A stretch of 64,000 nucleotides of DNA, taken from assembly GCF_002211285.1 (NCBI RefSeq), contig NZ_LOKX01000032.1, positions 124,001 to 188,000 on the forward strand. Direction: 5' to 3'. The stretch comes from Rhizobium sp. R635 (lineage in GTDB: Bacteria; Pseudomonadota; Alphaproteobacteria; Rhizobiales; Rhizobiaceae). Shown here one piece after another: positions 34,798 to 43,284 of the stretch (the first letter of the stretch is position 1; every line of letters starts with the position of its first letter). A model generated the notes under the pieces. That model worked only from the letters and a program-made list of their open reading frames with translations. It had not been told where the DNA came from and made no database searches. The position numbers were made by a program, and so were the translations under genes.

Positions 34798-35499
34798 GTG
34801 GCTCGCGTCGTGGGACGTCCAATCAAACCTGGTGCCGACCTTCTCCTCAACGATGATACGAAGCCGGCCTATGTTCGGCTGCACGACATCGGGAGGGAGA
34901 GGCGTCCGCAGCCGCTGCAGGAATTCCTCAACGGCGTCGGCGGGCTGATGCTGTCGGCGGAAGCTCCTGCCGTTGCCAGTTTCGTCGCCGGCAAGGTTCT
35001 CCAGAAGCTGCTCAAGACAGGCAAGATGCGCGCCGAGGGCCAGCCTCTTCCCGGCGCGCCGGAAGGCCTTGATGATGCCATTACGCATCTTGCAAAGTCA
35101 GGACGGAAATACGAGGCGCTCGCCGGCCAATTCCGCAGCCTCGCCGACAGCCTGCTCTGGCGGCGCGGCCGCTCCGGACCCTTCGCCAGCCTGAATTTCG
35201 GCAATACGCACTCCCATGCGGTCGTGGTCGGGCCTGGCGGCATGGAGGAACGCGCCGATCTCCGGCTCGGCGTCATCTATATGAATCGCTACACCCGGTT
35301 CCCCGATCATGTTCAGACGCAGCCGCGCGCTTTCCTTTTGCTGTCGCCGGCGGAAATCTCCCTTGGCGATTCCCAGTGGTTTTCTGCCGCGACCGGCACA
35401 GTCTTCGCAAACGACGCCGGGCAATCCTTCGCGATAAGATGCACGGCCCGCCCGCTTCTCGCGGTCTGGTGCCAGGTCGAGCCGGAGACGAATGGATGA
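34798..35499 (+). CDS. Second DddL-type cupin with lost metal ligands
   Basis: GTG 34798 is chosen, with GGGAG about nine bases upstream; no better start is seen. Residues about 140-230 align with the DddL-like protein at 32335-32937: HAVVVGPGGMEERADLRLGV against NAMIVGPGGLEERSDLWFGV, then FPDHVQTQPRAFLLL against YPDHDHAPEEVYLVL. Only the first His (H171) of the metal set remains: the others become Gln (173), Arg (177) and Phe (179), and the late His becomes Phe. A paralogue that keeps the fold but cannot hold metal in the usual way may be a structural or sensing partner. It sits between etfA and the ETF-QO gene and overlaps the latter by ATGA. Confidence 0.65.
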   Translation: MARVVGRPIKPGADLLLNDDTKPAYVRLHDIGRERRPQPLQEFLNGVGGLMLSAEAPAVASFVAGKVLQKLLKTGKMRAEGQPLPGAPEGLDDAITHLAKSGRKYEALAGQFRSLADSLLWRRGRSGPFASLNFGNTHSHAVVVGPGGMEERADLRLGVIYMNRYTRFPDHVQTQPRAFLLLSPAEISLGDSQWFSAATGTVFANDAGQSFAIRCTARPLLAVWCQVEPETNG

Positions 35500-37160
35500 G
35501 CGAGATGACTGACCTGCCCGAACGCGAGAGCATGGAATTCGACGTCGTGATCGTCGGCGCCGGTCCGGCCGGTCTGGCGGCGGCGATCCGGCTGAAGCAG
35601 GTCGATCCGGAACTGTCGGTCGTGGTGCTGGAGAAGGGCGCCGAGGTCGGGGCGCATATCCTGTCAGGCGCCGTCGTCGATCCGATCGGCATCGATAGGC
35701 TGCTGCCCGGCTGGCGCGAGGATGGCGATCATCCCTTCAAGACCGAGGTGACGGCCGATCATTTCCTGGTGCTCGGCCCGGCCGGCTCGATCCGCCTGCC
35801 GAACATGCTGATGCCGCCCTTGATGAACAATCACGGCAACTACATCGTCTCGCTCGGAAACGTCTGTCGATGGCTGGCTGGCAAAGCGGAGGAACTCGGC
35901 GTCGAGATCTATCCGGGCTTTGCCGCAACCGAAGTGCTCTACAATGAGGCGGGTGCCGTCATTGGTGTCGCCACCGGCGACATGGGCATCGAGAGGAACG
36001 GCGAGCCCGGCCCGAACTATACCCGCGGCATGGAACTGCTCGGCAAATACGTGCTGATCGGCGAAGGCGTGCGCGGCTCGCTCGCCAAGCAACTGATCGC
36101 CAAGTTCGACCTGCAGAAGGATCGCGAGCCGCAGAAGTTCGGCATCGGCATCAAGGAACTCTGGCAGGTCAAGCCCGAGAACCACAGGCCGGGTCTGGTG
36201 CAGCACTCCTTCGGCTGGCCGCTCGGCATGAAGACCGGCGGCGGCTCCTTCCTCTATCATCTCGAAGACAATCTGGTGGCGGTCGGCTTCGTCGTGCATC
36301 TGAACTACAAGAACCCCTATCTCTACCCCTTCGAGGAGTTCCAGCGCTTCAAGACGCATCCGGCGATCCGCGGCACCTTCGAGGGCGGCAAGCGGCTCTC
36401 CTATGGCGCTCGCGCCATCACCGAGGGCGGCTACCAGTCGGTGCCGAAGCTCACCTTCCCCGGCGGCGCGCTGATCGGCTGTTCGGCCGGTCTGGTCAAC
36501 GTGCCGCGCATCAAGGGCAGCCACAATGCGGTGCTGTCGGGCATGCTGGCGGCCGAGAAGGTGGCGGCGGCGATCGCATCGGGCCGCAGCCATGACGAGG
36601 TCATCGAGATCGAGAACGAATGGCGCAAGGGCGACATCGGCAAGGACCTGAAGCGGGTGAGGAACGTCAAGCCGCTGTGGTCGAAGTTCGGCACGGCGCT
36701 GGGCGTGGCGCTCGGCGGTCTCGACATGTGGACCAACACGCTGTTCGGCTTTTCCTTCTTCGGCACGCTTGGTCATGGCAAGACCGATGCGCAGTCATTG
36801 GAGCCGGCCGCAAACCACAAGCCGATCGCCTATCCGAAGCCGGACGGCGTTTTGACCTTCGACCGTCTGTCCTCGGTGTTCCTGTCGAACACCAATCACG
36901 AGGAGGACCAGCCGGTGCATCTCAAGGTCAAGGACATGGCGCTGCAGAAGCGATCGGAGCACGACATCTATGCCGGTCCGTCGACGCGTTACTGTCCGGC
37001 CGGCGTCTACGAATGGGTGGAGAAGGATGGTGAGGAGACCTTCGTCATCAACGCCCAGAACTGCGTGCACTGCAAGACCTGCGACATCAAGGACCCCAAC
37101 CAGAACATCAACTGGGTGCCGCCGCAGGGCGGCGAGGGGCCGGTCTATCCGAATATGTGA
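35496..37160 (+). CDS. Electron transfer flavoprotein-ubiquinone oxidoreductase
   Basis: ATG 35496 overlaps the stop of the previous gene. About 554 residues: FAD-binding GAGPAGLAAAIRLKQ near residue 22, GVVT/GDMG-type membrane-facing region, ubiquinone-binding core HSFGWPLGMKTGGGSFLYH near 240, and a C-terminal iron-sulfur segment YCPAGVYE then CVHCKTCDIKDPNQNI. It takes electrons from reduced ETF and passes them to the quinone pool at the inner membrane. Placement with etfBA and the demethylase gives the electron path for methyl-group oxidation. Confidence 0.95.
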   Translation: MSEMTDLPERESMEFDVVIVGAGPAGLAAAIRLKQVDPELSVVVLEKGAEVGAHILSGAVVDPIGIDRLLPGWREDGDHPFKTEVTADHFLVLGPAGSIRLPNMLMPPLMNNHGNYIVSLGNVCRWLAGKAEELGVEIYPGFAATEVLYNEAGAVIGVATGDMGIERNGEPGPNYTRGMELLGKYVLIGEGVRGSLAKQLIAKFDLQKDREPQKFGIGIKELWQVKPENHRPGLVQHSFGWPLGMKTGGGSFLYHLEDNLVAVGFVVHLNYKNPYLYPFEEFQRFKTHPAIRGTFEGGKRLSYGARAITEGGYQSVPKLTFPGGALIGCSAGLVNVPRIKGSHNAVLSGMLAAEKVAAAIASGRSHDEVIEIENEWRKGDIGKDLKRVRNVKPLWSKFGTALGVALGGLDMWTNTLFGFSFFGTLGHGKTDAQSLEPAANHKPIAYPKPDGVLTFDRLSSVFLSNTNHEEDQPVHLKVKDMALQKRSEHDIYAGPSTRYCPAGVYEWVEKDGEETFVINAQNCVHCKTCDIKDPNQNINWVPPQGGEGPVYPNM

Positions 37161-37196
37161 CAACCGAAAATTCAATTTAAGAGGAAGGATATCGAA

Positions 37197-38324
37197 ATGG
37201 ACGTTCGCGCCGCCGTTGCCGTTCAGGCAGGAAAACCGCTCGAAGTGATGACCGTGCAGCTCGACGGCCCGAAGGCCGGCGAAGTGCTGGTGGAGATCAA
37301 GGCGACCGGCATCTGCCACACCGACGACTTCACCCTGTCGGGCGCCGACCCGGAAGGCCTCTTCCCCGCCATCCTCGGCCATGAGGGCGCCGGCATCGTC
37401 GTCGACGTCGGCCCGGGCGTCACCTCGGTCAAGAAGGGCGACCACGTCATTCCGCTTTATACACCCGAATGCCGCGAGTGCTATTCCTGCACGTCGCGCA
37501 AGACCAATCTCTGCACCTCGATCCGATCAACCCAGGGTCAGGGCGTGATGCCGGACGGCACGAGCCGCTTCTCGATCGGCAAGGACAAGATCCATCACTA
37601 TATGGGCTGCTCGACCTTCGCCAATTACACGGTGCTGCCGGAGATCGCGCTCGCCAAGATCAATCCCGACGCGCCCTTCGACAAGGTCTGCTACATCGGC
37701 TGCGGCGTCACCACCGGCATCGGCGCGGTCATCAATACCGCCAAGGTCGAGATCGGCGCGACCGCGATCGTCTTCGGCCTCGGCGGCATTGGCCTGAACG
37801 TGCTGCAGGGGCTGCGGCTTGCCGGCGCCGACATGATCATCGGCGTCGATATCAACCCGGATCGCAAGGCCTGGGGCGAGAAGTTCGGCATGACGCATTT
37901 CGTCAATCCGAAGGAAGTCGGTGACGACATCGTGCCCTATCTGGTCAACATGACCAAGCGCAACGGCGACCTGATCGGCGGCGCCGACTATACGTTCGAC
38001 TGCACCGGCAACACCAAGGTGATGCGCCAGGCGCTCGAAGCTTCGCATCGCGGCTGGGGCAAATCCATCATCATCGGGGTTGCCGGCGCCGGCCAGGAAA
38101 TCTCGACGCGGCCGTTCCAGCTCGTCACCGGGCGCAACTGGATGGGCACGGCCTTCGGCGGCGCGCGCGGGCGCACCGACGTTCCGAAGATCGTCGATTG
38201 GTACATGCAGGGCAAGATCCAGATCGATCCGATGATCACCCACACCATGCCGCTCGAAGACATCAACAAGGGCTTCGACCTGATGCATAAGGGTGAATCG
38301 ATCCGCGGCGTGGTGGTCTATTGA
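37197..38324 (+). CDS. frmA: S-(hydroxymethyl)glutathione dehydrogenase / class III alcohol dehydrogenase
   Basis: AGGAAGGA precedes the start. The 375-residue protein has the zinc ligands of class III enzymes (CHTDDFTLSGADPEG near residue 40, GHEGAGIV near 67, the structural-zinc loop CRECYSCTSRKTNLC near 95-110) and the cofactor motif FGLGGIGLNVLQGLRLAGA (in part). It oxidises the glutathione adduct of formaldehyde. With the genes for formylglutathione hydrolase and Gfa following, it removes the formaldehyde released by N-demethylation. Confidence 0.93.
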   Translation: MDVRAAVAVQAGKPLEVMTVQLDGPKAGEVLVEIKATGICHTDDFTLSGADPEGLFPAILGHEGAGIVVDVGPGVTSVKKGDHVIPLYTPECRECYSCTSRKTNLCTSIRSTQGQGVMPDGTSRFSIGKDKIHHYMGCSTFANYTVLPEIALAKINPDAPFDKVCYIGCGVTTGIGAVINTAKVEIGATAIVFGLGGIGLNVLQGLRLAGADMIIGVDINPDRKAWGEKFGMTHFVNPKEVGDDIVPYLVNMTKRNGDLIGGADYTFDCTGNTKVMRQALEASHRGWGKSIIIGVAGAGQEISTRPFQLVTGRNWMGTAFGGARGRTDVPKIVDWYMQGKIQIDPMITHTMPLEDINKGFDLMHKGESIRGVVVY

Positions 38325-38326
38325 GC

Positions 38327-39163
38327 ATGAAGACGATCTCGACCGACAAGTCTTACGGCGGCACGCAGGGCGTTTACGTCGAACGCTCCGAGGCCTGCGA
38401 TTGCGACATGACCTTTGCGGTGTTCGTGCCGCCGCAGGCCGCCAAGGGCAAGCTGCCGGTTCTGTGGTATCTGTCCGGCCTGACATGCACGCATGCCAAT
38501 GTCATGGACAAGGGCGAGTATCGGCGGCTTGCCGCCGAACTCGGCCTGATCGTCGTCTGCCCGGATACCAGCCCTCGCGGAGACCATGTTCCCGACGAAG
38601 CGGACAACTGGCAGTTCGGCAAGGGTGCGGGCTTTTACGTCGACGCCACCGAGCCGCCCTATTCGGCGAATTATCGCATGTACAGCTATATCGCCGACGA
38701 ATTGCCGAAGCTTGTTGGAGCCGAGTTTCCGGTCGACATGGACCGCCAGGGGATCTTCGGCCACTCGATGGGCGGACACGGCGCGATCACGATCGCGCTC
38801 AAGAACCCGGATCGCTTCCGCAGCTGCTCGGCCTTCGCGCCGATCAGCCATCCCTCGGTTTCCGGCTGGTCGAAGCCGGCCTTCCGGAAATATCTCGGAG
38901 CCGACGAAAAGACCTGGCGGGCCTATGACGCCTGCTCGCTGATCGAGGACGGGCATCGTTTCCCCGAACTCTTCGTCGACCAGGGAACGGCGGACAGCTT
39001 CCTGGAGGATGGGCTGCGCCCCGACGAGTTGAGACAAGCCTGCGAGGCGGCTGATATCAACCTCAAGCTCCGCATGCAGGAAGGCTACGGCCATTCCTAC
39101 TTCTTCATTTCGACATTCATGGAAGACCATCTGCGCTGGCACGCGCAGAGGCTGGGAAATTGA
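38327..39163 (+). CDS. fghA: S-formylglutathione hydrolase
   Basis: ATG 38327 is used; a TTG at 38321 in the preceding stop is less likely. The 278-residue alpha/beta hydrolase has the esterase-D pattern: WYLSGLTCTHANVMDKGE near residue 45, the nucleophile Ser in GHSMGGHGA near 145, Asp and His of the triad in FVDQGTADSF and GYGHSYFFI. It hydrolyses S-formylglutathione to formate and glutathione, the second step of formaldehyde removal. It follows the frmA gene directly. Confidence 0.92.
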   Translation: MKTISTDKSYGGTQGVYVERSEACDCDMTFAVFVPPQAAKGKLPVLWYLSGLTCTHANVMDKGEYRRLAAELGLIVVCPDTSPRGDHVPDEADNWQFGKGAGFYVDATEPPYSANYRMYSYIADELPKLVGAEFPVDMDRQGIFGHSMGGHGAITIALKNPDRFRSCSAFAPISHPSVSGWSKPAFRKYLGADEKTWRAYDACSLIEDGHRFPELFVDQGTADSFLEDGLRPDELRQACEAADINLKLRMQEGYGHSYFFISTFMEDHLRWHAQRLGN

Positions 39164-39218
39164 TTGCAGAGCTCGGCCGGGCATAACGCAAACGGCCAGG
39201 GAGGGAAGGAGAAAATCA

Positions 39219-39791
39219 ATGAGCAGCATAGCCATTCATCCGGCAGTGGATTCAGGCTTTCGAGCGACTGACGCCGCCTTTGCGGGCGGGACGCTCGTGT
39301 GCAAATGCGCGAGCAACCCCGTCAAGGTCAGGATCAAGGGCGACATCGCCCACAACCACGCCTGCGGCTGCACCAAATGCTGGAAGCCAGAGGGAGCGGC
39401 CTTCTCGGTGGTGGCGGTGGCGCCGACCGAAAATGTCGAGGTGCTCGAAAACGGCGACAAGCTCGCTGTCGTCGATCCCGCGGCCTTGATCCAGCGCCAT
39501 GCCTGCAAGGAGTGCGGCGTGCATATGTACGGTCCGGTCGAGCGCGAACATCCGTTCCAGGGGCTGTCGTTCGTCCATCCCGAGCGCTTCCAGGAAAGCG
39601 GCTGGGCGAAGCCCGGCTTCGCGGCCTTCGTCTCGTCGATCATCGAAAGCGGCTTCGACCCTTCGAAGATGGACGCCGTCAGGGCGCAGCTCAAGGCATC
39701 GGGCCTCGAACCCTATGATTGCCTCTCGCCCGGCCTGATGGACTATATCGCCACCTGGACCGCCAAGAAGAGCGGCGTTCTCGCCGCATAA
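39219..39791 (+). CDS. gfa: Glutathione-dependent formaldehyde-activating enzyme
   Basis: GGAAGGAG precedes the start. The 190-residue protein has the Gfa zinc pattern: CKCASNPVKV near residue 28, HACGCTKCWKPEG near 47, and CKECGVHMYG near 95. Gfa speeds formation of S-hydroxymethylglutathione from formaldehyde and glutathione, feeding frmA. It ends the demethylation/formaldehyde operon; a clear terminator follows. Confidence 0.92.
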   Translation: MSSIAIHPAVDSGFRATDAAFAGGTLVCKCASNPVKVRIKGDIAHNHACGCTKCWKPEGAAFSVVAVAPTENVEVLENGDKLAVVDPAALIQRHACKECGVHMYGPVEREHPFQGLSFVHPERFQESGWAKPGFAAFVSSIIESGFDPSKMDAVRAQLKASGLEPYDCLSPGLMDYIATWTAKKSGVLAA

Positions 39792-39799
39792 TTCTTCGG

Positions 39800-39824
39800 G
39801 GAGCGCCGAACAGGCGCTCCTTTT
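39800..39824 (+). terminator. Rho-independent terminator after gfa
   Basis: GGAGCGCC (39800-39807) and GGCGCTCC (39813-39820) form an 8-bp GC-rich stem with a five-base loop, directly followed by TTTT, nine bases after the gfa stop. Confidence 0.85.
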
Positions 39825-39889
39825 GAAGTTCAGCGATCGACCTCGGCCAGAGACAATCTCGCCGACCTGCCACAATAGCCCATGAGACG

Positions 39890-39920
39890 AACCCCGCGAC
39901 GGCTGCCGCCGCGGGGTTTT
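39890..39920. terminator. Second strong hairpin with T-run
   Basis: CCCCGCG (39892-39898) and CGCGGGG (39910-39916) pair, extended by AA/TT, with TTTT at 39917-39920. It lies 66 bases after the first terminator and may act as a backup rightward stop. No other gene or feature is seen in the rest of 39825-40061. Confidence 0.7.
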
Positions 39921-40061
39921 CGCTGTGTCGGTCACTCCTGAAACACGCAGGGCATCAAGCCCCTCGATCGGCGGAAACGTTCTCCCTTGCATGGGGACGC
40001 CGATCATCGTCGGCGCTCAACCGCATGCTCTCCGTTTATTGTGTATCTTAAGAATAATGAA

Positions 40062-40080
40062 TGTGTACATAGAGTACACA
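40062..40080. promoter_or_regulatory. TGTGTAC-N5-GTACACA dyad upstream of the GntR gene
   Basis: Perfect 7-bp arms (40062-40068 and 40074-40080) with spacer ATAGA lie 70 bases before the GntR start. The size and symmetry suit a GntR/FCD operator, so self-control of the hydroxyproline-like operon is likely. The GTACA core is also present in the TetR-linked site at 30147-30208. Confidence 0.6.
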
Positions 40081-40149
40081 ATTGTTGACTCCGTCCGGGA
40101 GGCGTGTCATCTTCACAAGCGTAGGGCAACGAGCGGTCGGAGATCGACG

Positions 40150-40866
40150 ATGGCGAAGACACCCAAGAGCAATCTCTACGAAGATCTGAAACGCCAGATT
40201 CTGACGATGGAGCTGGATCCGGACGCCGATCTGGACGAGGTCAGTCTGAGTGAGAGGTACGGCCTGTCGCGGACCCCGGTGCGGGACATATTCCGCCGTC
40301 TGGCCGGTGAGGGCTATATCGATATCCGCGAGAACAGGGGGGCGCGGGTCATCCCGATGAACCACTCCACGCTGCGGAATTTCTTCCTCGTTGCGCCGAT
40401 GATCTATGCGGCGATCGGCCGTCTCGCGGTGCAGAATTTCAAGCCTGCGCAATTGTCCGACCTGAGGCAGACGCAGGAGCGCTTCCGAGCCGCCAGCGAG
40501 ACCATGGACCCGCTGGCGATGGTTCTGGAGAACAACCGCTTTCACGAAATTTTCGGCGAGATGTCGGGCAACGTCTACATGCAGCCGAGCCTGGGCCGGC
40601 TGCTGATCGACCACGCGCGCATCGGCCACACGTTCTTCCGGCCGAGAAACGAGGACATGCGGCGGCGGCTTCGGCTGGCCGTCGAGCATCACGACAGCTT
40701 CATCGCAGCGCTTGGCGCTCACGATGAGGACGCCGTCGTCGACCTCGTTTTCGAACACTGGGAATTGTCCCGCGAGAACATGGAGATGTTCATCGCTCCG
40801 CAAGGCCTCAAGGCGGACGCCTTCGTCGGCGGTCCGGCCACGCAATTATTGGAGAAGTCATCGTGA
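40150..40866 (+). CDS. GntR-family regulator (FCD type) of the amine-degradation operon
   Basis: ATG 40150 is chosen because the family DNA-binding domain begins there (NLYEDLKRQILTMELDPDADLDEVSLSERYGLSRTPVRD, cited in part; residues about 8-46). A longer frame would add an unrelated N-terminus. Residues about 85-215 form the helical FCD ligand domain (HEIFGEMSGN, then HDSFIAALGAHDEDAVVDLVFEHW in part). Length 238 is normal. The stop overlaps the GTG start of the DapA-type gene. A GntR regulator heads the hydroxyproline cluster in Sinorhizobium meliloti as I recall, which fits. Confidence 0.85.
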   Translation: MAKTPKSNLYEDLKRQILTMELDPDADLDEVSLSERYGLSRTPVRDIFRRLAGEGYIDIRENRGARVIPMNHSTLRNFFLVAPMIYAAIGRLAVQNFKPAQLSDLRQTQERFRAASETMDPLAMVLENNRFHEIFGEMSGNVYMQPSLGRLLIDHARIGHTFFRPRNEDMRRRLRLAVEHHDSFIAALGAHDEDAVVDLVFEHWELSRENMEMFIAPQGLKADAFVGGPATQLLEKSS

Positions 40867-41774
40867 AATTTGAGGGGATCTATACGCCGGCGATCACGCC
40901 GCTCGACCGGAGTGGTCAGATCGACCGGCCGGCATTTGCCGCCGTGCTCGAATCGCTGATCGAGGCCGGCGTCCACGGCATCATCGTCGGCGGCTCGACG
41001 GGCGAATACTACGCCCAGAGCGGCCAGGAGCGTTTCGAGCTTGCGGCTTACGCGAAAGAGGTCATCGGAACTCGGTTGCCGCTCATCATCGGCACCGGCG
41101 CCACGCGCACCGAGGATTCGGTCGAATATGCAAAGGCGGCGAAGGAAATCGGCGCGGATGCGATCCTGGTGTCGTCGCCGCCCTATGCGCTGCCGACCGA
41201 ACGCGAAAACGCTGTTCATGCCCTGACGGTTGACCGCGCCGCGAACCTGCCGATCATGCTCTATAACTATCCCGCCCGCATGGGCGTGGTGATGGGCGAG
41301 GAGTATTTCTCCCGCGTCGGCAAGTCGAAGAACGTCGTCGCCATTAAGGAAAGCTCCGGCGACATGGGCAATCTTCACCTGCTCGCCCGGAAGTTTCCGC
41401 ATATCGCGCTGTCCTGCGGCTGGGACGACCAGGCGCTCGAGTTCTTCGCCTGGGGCGCGAAGAGCTGGGTCTGCGCCGGCTCCAACTTCCTGCCGCGCGA
41501 GCATGTCGCCCTCTACGAAGCCTGCGTCGTCGAAAAGAACTTCGACAAGGGCCGGGCGATCATGAGCGCGATGCTGCCGCTGATGGATTTCCTCGAATGC
41601 GGCAAGTTCGTCCAGTCGATCAAGCACGGCTGCGAAATCATCGGCCTGAAGGCAGGCCCGGTGCGCGCGCCGCTGCGCGGCATGACCTCCGAAGAGAAAA
41701 GAACCCTTGAGACTGTCGTCGCCACTTTGAAGCGCACGGTCGCCCAGATCACGTCGGGAGCCAACCATGCATGA
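40863..41774 (+). CDS. DapA-superfamily lyase, candidate 1-pyrroline-4-hydroxy-2-carboxylate deaminase
   Basis: GTG 40863 overlaps the GntR stop. The 303-residue barrel has the DapA-family Schiff-base Lys in VVAIKESSGD (K162), the Tyr of LYNYPARMG (Y134), and GGSTGEYYAQSGQERFEL near residue 43. In the bacterial hydroxyproline pathway an enzyme of this superfamily deaminates pyrroline-4-hydroxy-2-carboxylate to 2-oxoglutarate semialdehyde. The gene is followed by an aldehyde dehydrogenase and a FAD amine oxidase, and a proline racemase-like gene lies further down, so this role is plausible. Other DapA-type substrates are possible. Confidence 0.65.
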   Translation: MKFEGIYTPAITPLDRSGQIDRPAFAAVLESLIEAGVHGIIVGGSTGEYYAQSGQERFELAAYAKEVIGTRLPLIIGTGATRTEDSVEYAKAAKEIGADAILVSSPPYALPTERENAVHALTVDRAANLPIMLYNYPARMGVVMGEEYFSRVGKSKNVVAIKESSGDMGNLHLLARKFPHIALSCGWDDQALEFFAWGAKSWVCAGSNFLPREHVALYEACVVEKNFDKGRAIMSAMLPLMDFLECGKFVQSIKHGCEIIGLKAGPVRAPLRGMTSEEKRTLETVVATLKRTVAQITSGANHA

Positions 41775-43284
41775 ACCTTTGACCGCCGCCGAATACAAGG
41801 CACTCGCCAAAGACCTCACTCTGCCCACCAATGCCTTCATCGACGGCGCGTACCGTCCGGCGAAGTCGGGCAAGACCTTCAAATCCACCAATCCCGCAAC
41901 CGGCGAACTCCTCGCCGAGATCGCTGCCTGTGATGCAGGCGACGTCGACTACGCCGTCGCCAAGGCCCGCGAAGCCTTCGACGATGGCCGCTGGCGTCAG
42001 CTGACGCCTGGCGCGCGCAAGGAAACGCTGATCGAGTTCGCAAAGCTGCTGGAGCGCAACCGTCACGAACTTGCCGTCATGGAAAGCCTCGACAGCGGCA
42101 AGCCGGTCCGCGAGTGCCAGACCGTGGATGTCCCCGACACGATCCACACGATCCGCTGGCATGCGGAGCTGATCGACAAGCTGTACGACAACACCAATTC
42201 CGTCGGCCCCAATGCGCTGGCCATGGTCGTTCGTGAACCTATCGGCGTGGTCGCCTGCGTCCTGCCATGGAATTTCCCGCTGCTGATGCTCGCCTGGAAA
42301 ATCGCGCCGGCGCTCGCCGCCGGCTGCTCGGTGATCGTCAAGCCCGCCCAGGAAACCACGCTGACGACGCTGCGTGTCGCCGAACTGGCGCTCGAGGCCG
42401 GTATCCCGGCAGGCGTTTTCAACGTCGTCACCGGCAGCGGCAAGGATGTCGGCGAACCGCTCGGCCTGCATATGGATGTCGACATGGTCGCCTTTACCGG
42501 ATCGACTCCCACCGGCCGTCGCTTCCTCCACTACTCGGCCGATTCCAACCTCAAGAAGGTGGTGCTCGAATGCGGCGGCAAGAACCCGGCCGTGGTGCTT
42601 GAAGACGCTGAAGACCTCGATCTCGTCGCCGAGCAGGTGGTCAACGGCGCCTTCTGGAATATGGGCGAAAACTGCAGCGCATCCTCGCGCCTCATCGTTC
42701 ACGCCAGCATCAAGGACGAACTCCTCAAGCGGATCGGCGCCTATATGCGCGAGTGGAAGACCGGCGATCCGCTCGATCCGGAAAACCGCATCGGGGCGCT
42801 CGTCAGCAAGAGCCATTTCGAAAAGGTGAGGTCGTTCCTCGACGACGTGAAGAGCGAGAAGCTTTCGCTGGCCTTCGGCGGGCAGACCCAGGACGGCGTC
42901 TACATCGAGCCCACGGTCGTTGACGGCGTCACACCGGCCAGCCGCCTGTTCAAGGAGGAGATTTTCGGGCCGATCCTGTCGGTAACGACATTCGAGACCC
43001 TCTCCGAAGCCGTGGCTCTCGCCAATGACACCAATTACGGCCTGACCGCGTCGGTCTACACGGGCAGCCTGCGCAATGCGATCCGGGTGTCGCGGGATAT
43101 CCGTGCGGGTCTGGTCACCGTCAACTGCTTCGGCGAGGGCGATGCGAGCACGCCGTTCGGCGGCTACAAGGAGTCCGGCTTCGGCGGCCGCGACAAGTCG
43201 ATCTTCGCCCACGACAATTACTGCGAACTGAAGACCATCTGGATCGACGTATCCGAACGGTCTGTCGACGAGACGATCCGATGA
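41767..43284 (+). CDS. Aldehyde dehydrogenase, candidate 2-oxoglutarate semialdehyde or aminoaldehyde dehydrogenase
   Basis: ATG 41767 overlaps the previous gene by eight bases. The 505-residue protein has all superfamily landmarks: LPWNFPLLM (Asn near 169), LECGGKNP (E268), GENCSASS (catalytic C303) and ETFGP-like FKEEIFGPILSV. Overall it resembles the PuuC/betaine-aldehyde group. In the proposed hydroxyproline route it would oxidise 2-oxoglutarate semialdehyde to 2-oxoglutarate. In a polyamine-like route it would oxidise an aminoaldehyde. The adjacent DapA-type gene favours the first view, but the sequence does not settle it. Confidence 0.7.
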   Translation: MHEPLTAAEYKALAKDLTLPTNAFIDGAYRPAKSGKTFKSTNPATGELLAEIAACDAGDVDYAVAKAREAFDDGRWRQLTPGARKETLIEFAKLLERNRHELAVMESLDSGKPVRECQTVDVPDTIHTIRWHAELIDKLYDNTNSVGPNALAMVVREPIGVVACVLPWNFPLLMLAWKIAPALAAGCSVIVKPAQETTLTTLRVAELALEAGIPAGVFNVVTGSGKDVGEPLGLHMDVDMVAFTGSTPTGRRFLHYSADSNLKKVVLECGGKNPAVVLEDAEDLDLVAEQVVNGAFWNMGENCSASSRLIVHASIKDELLKRIGAYMREWKTGDPLDPENRIGALVSKSHFEKVRSFLDDVKSEKLSLAFGGQTQDGVYIEPTVVDGVTPASRLFKEEIFGPILSVTTFETLSEAVALANDTNYGLTASVYTGSLRNAIRVSRDIRAGLVTVNCFGEGDASTPFGGYKESGFGGRDKSIFAHDNYCELKTIWIDVSERSVDETIR

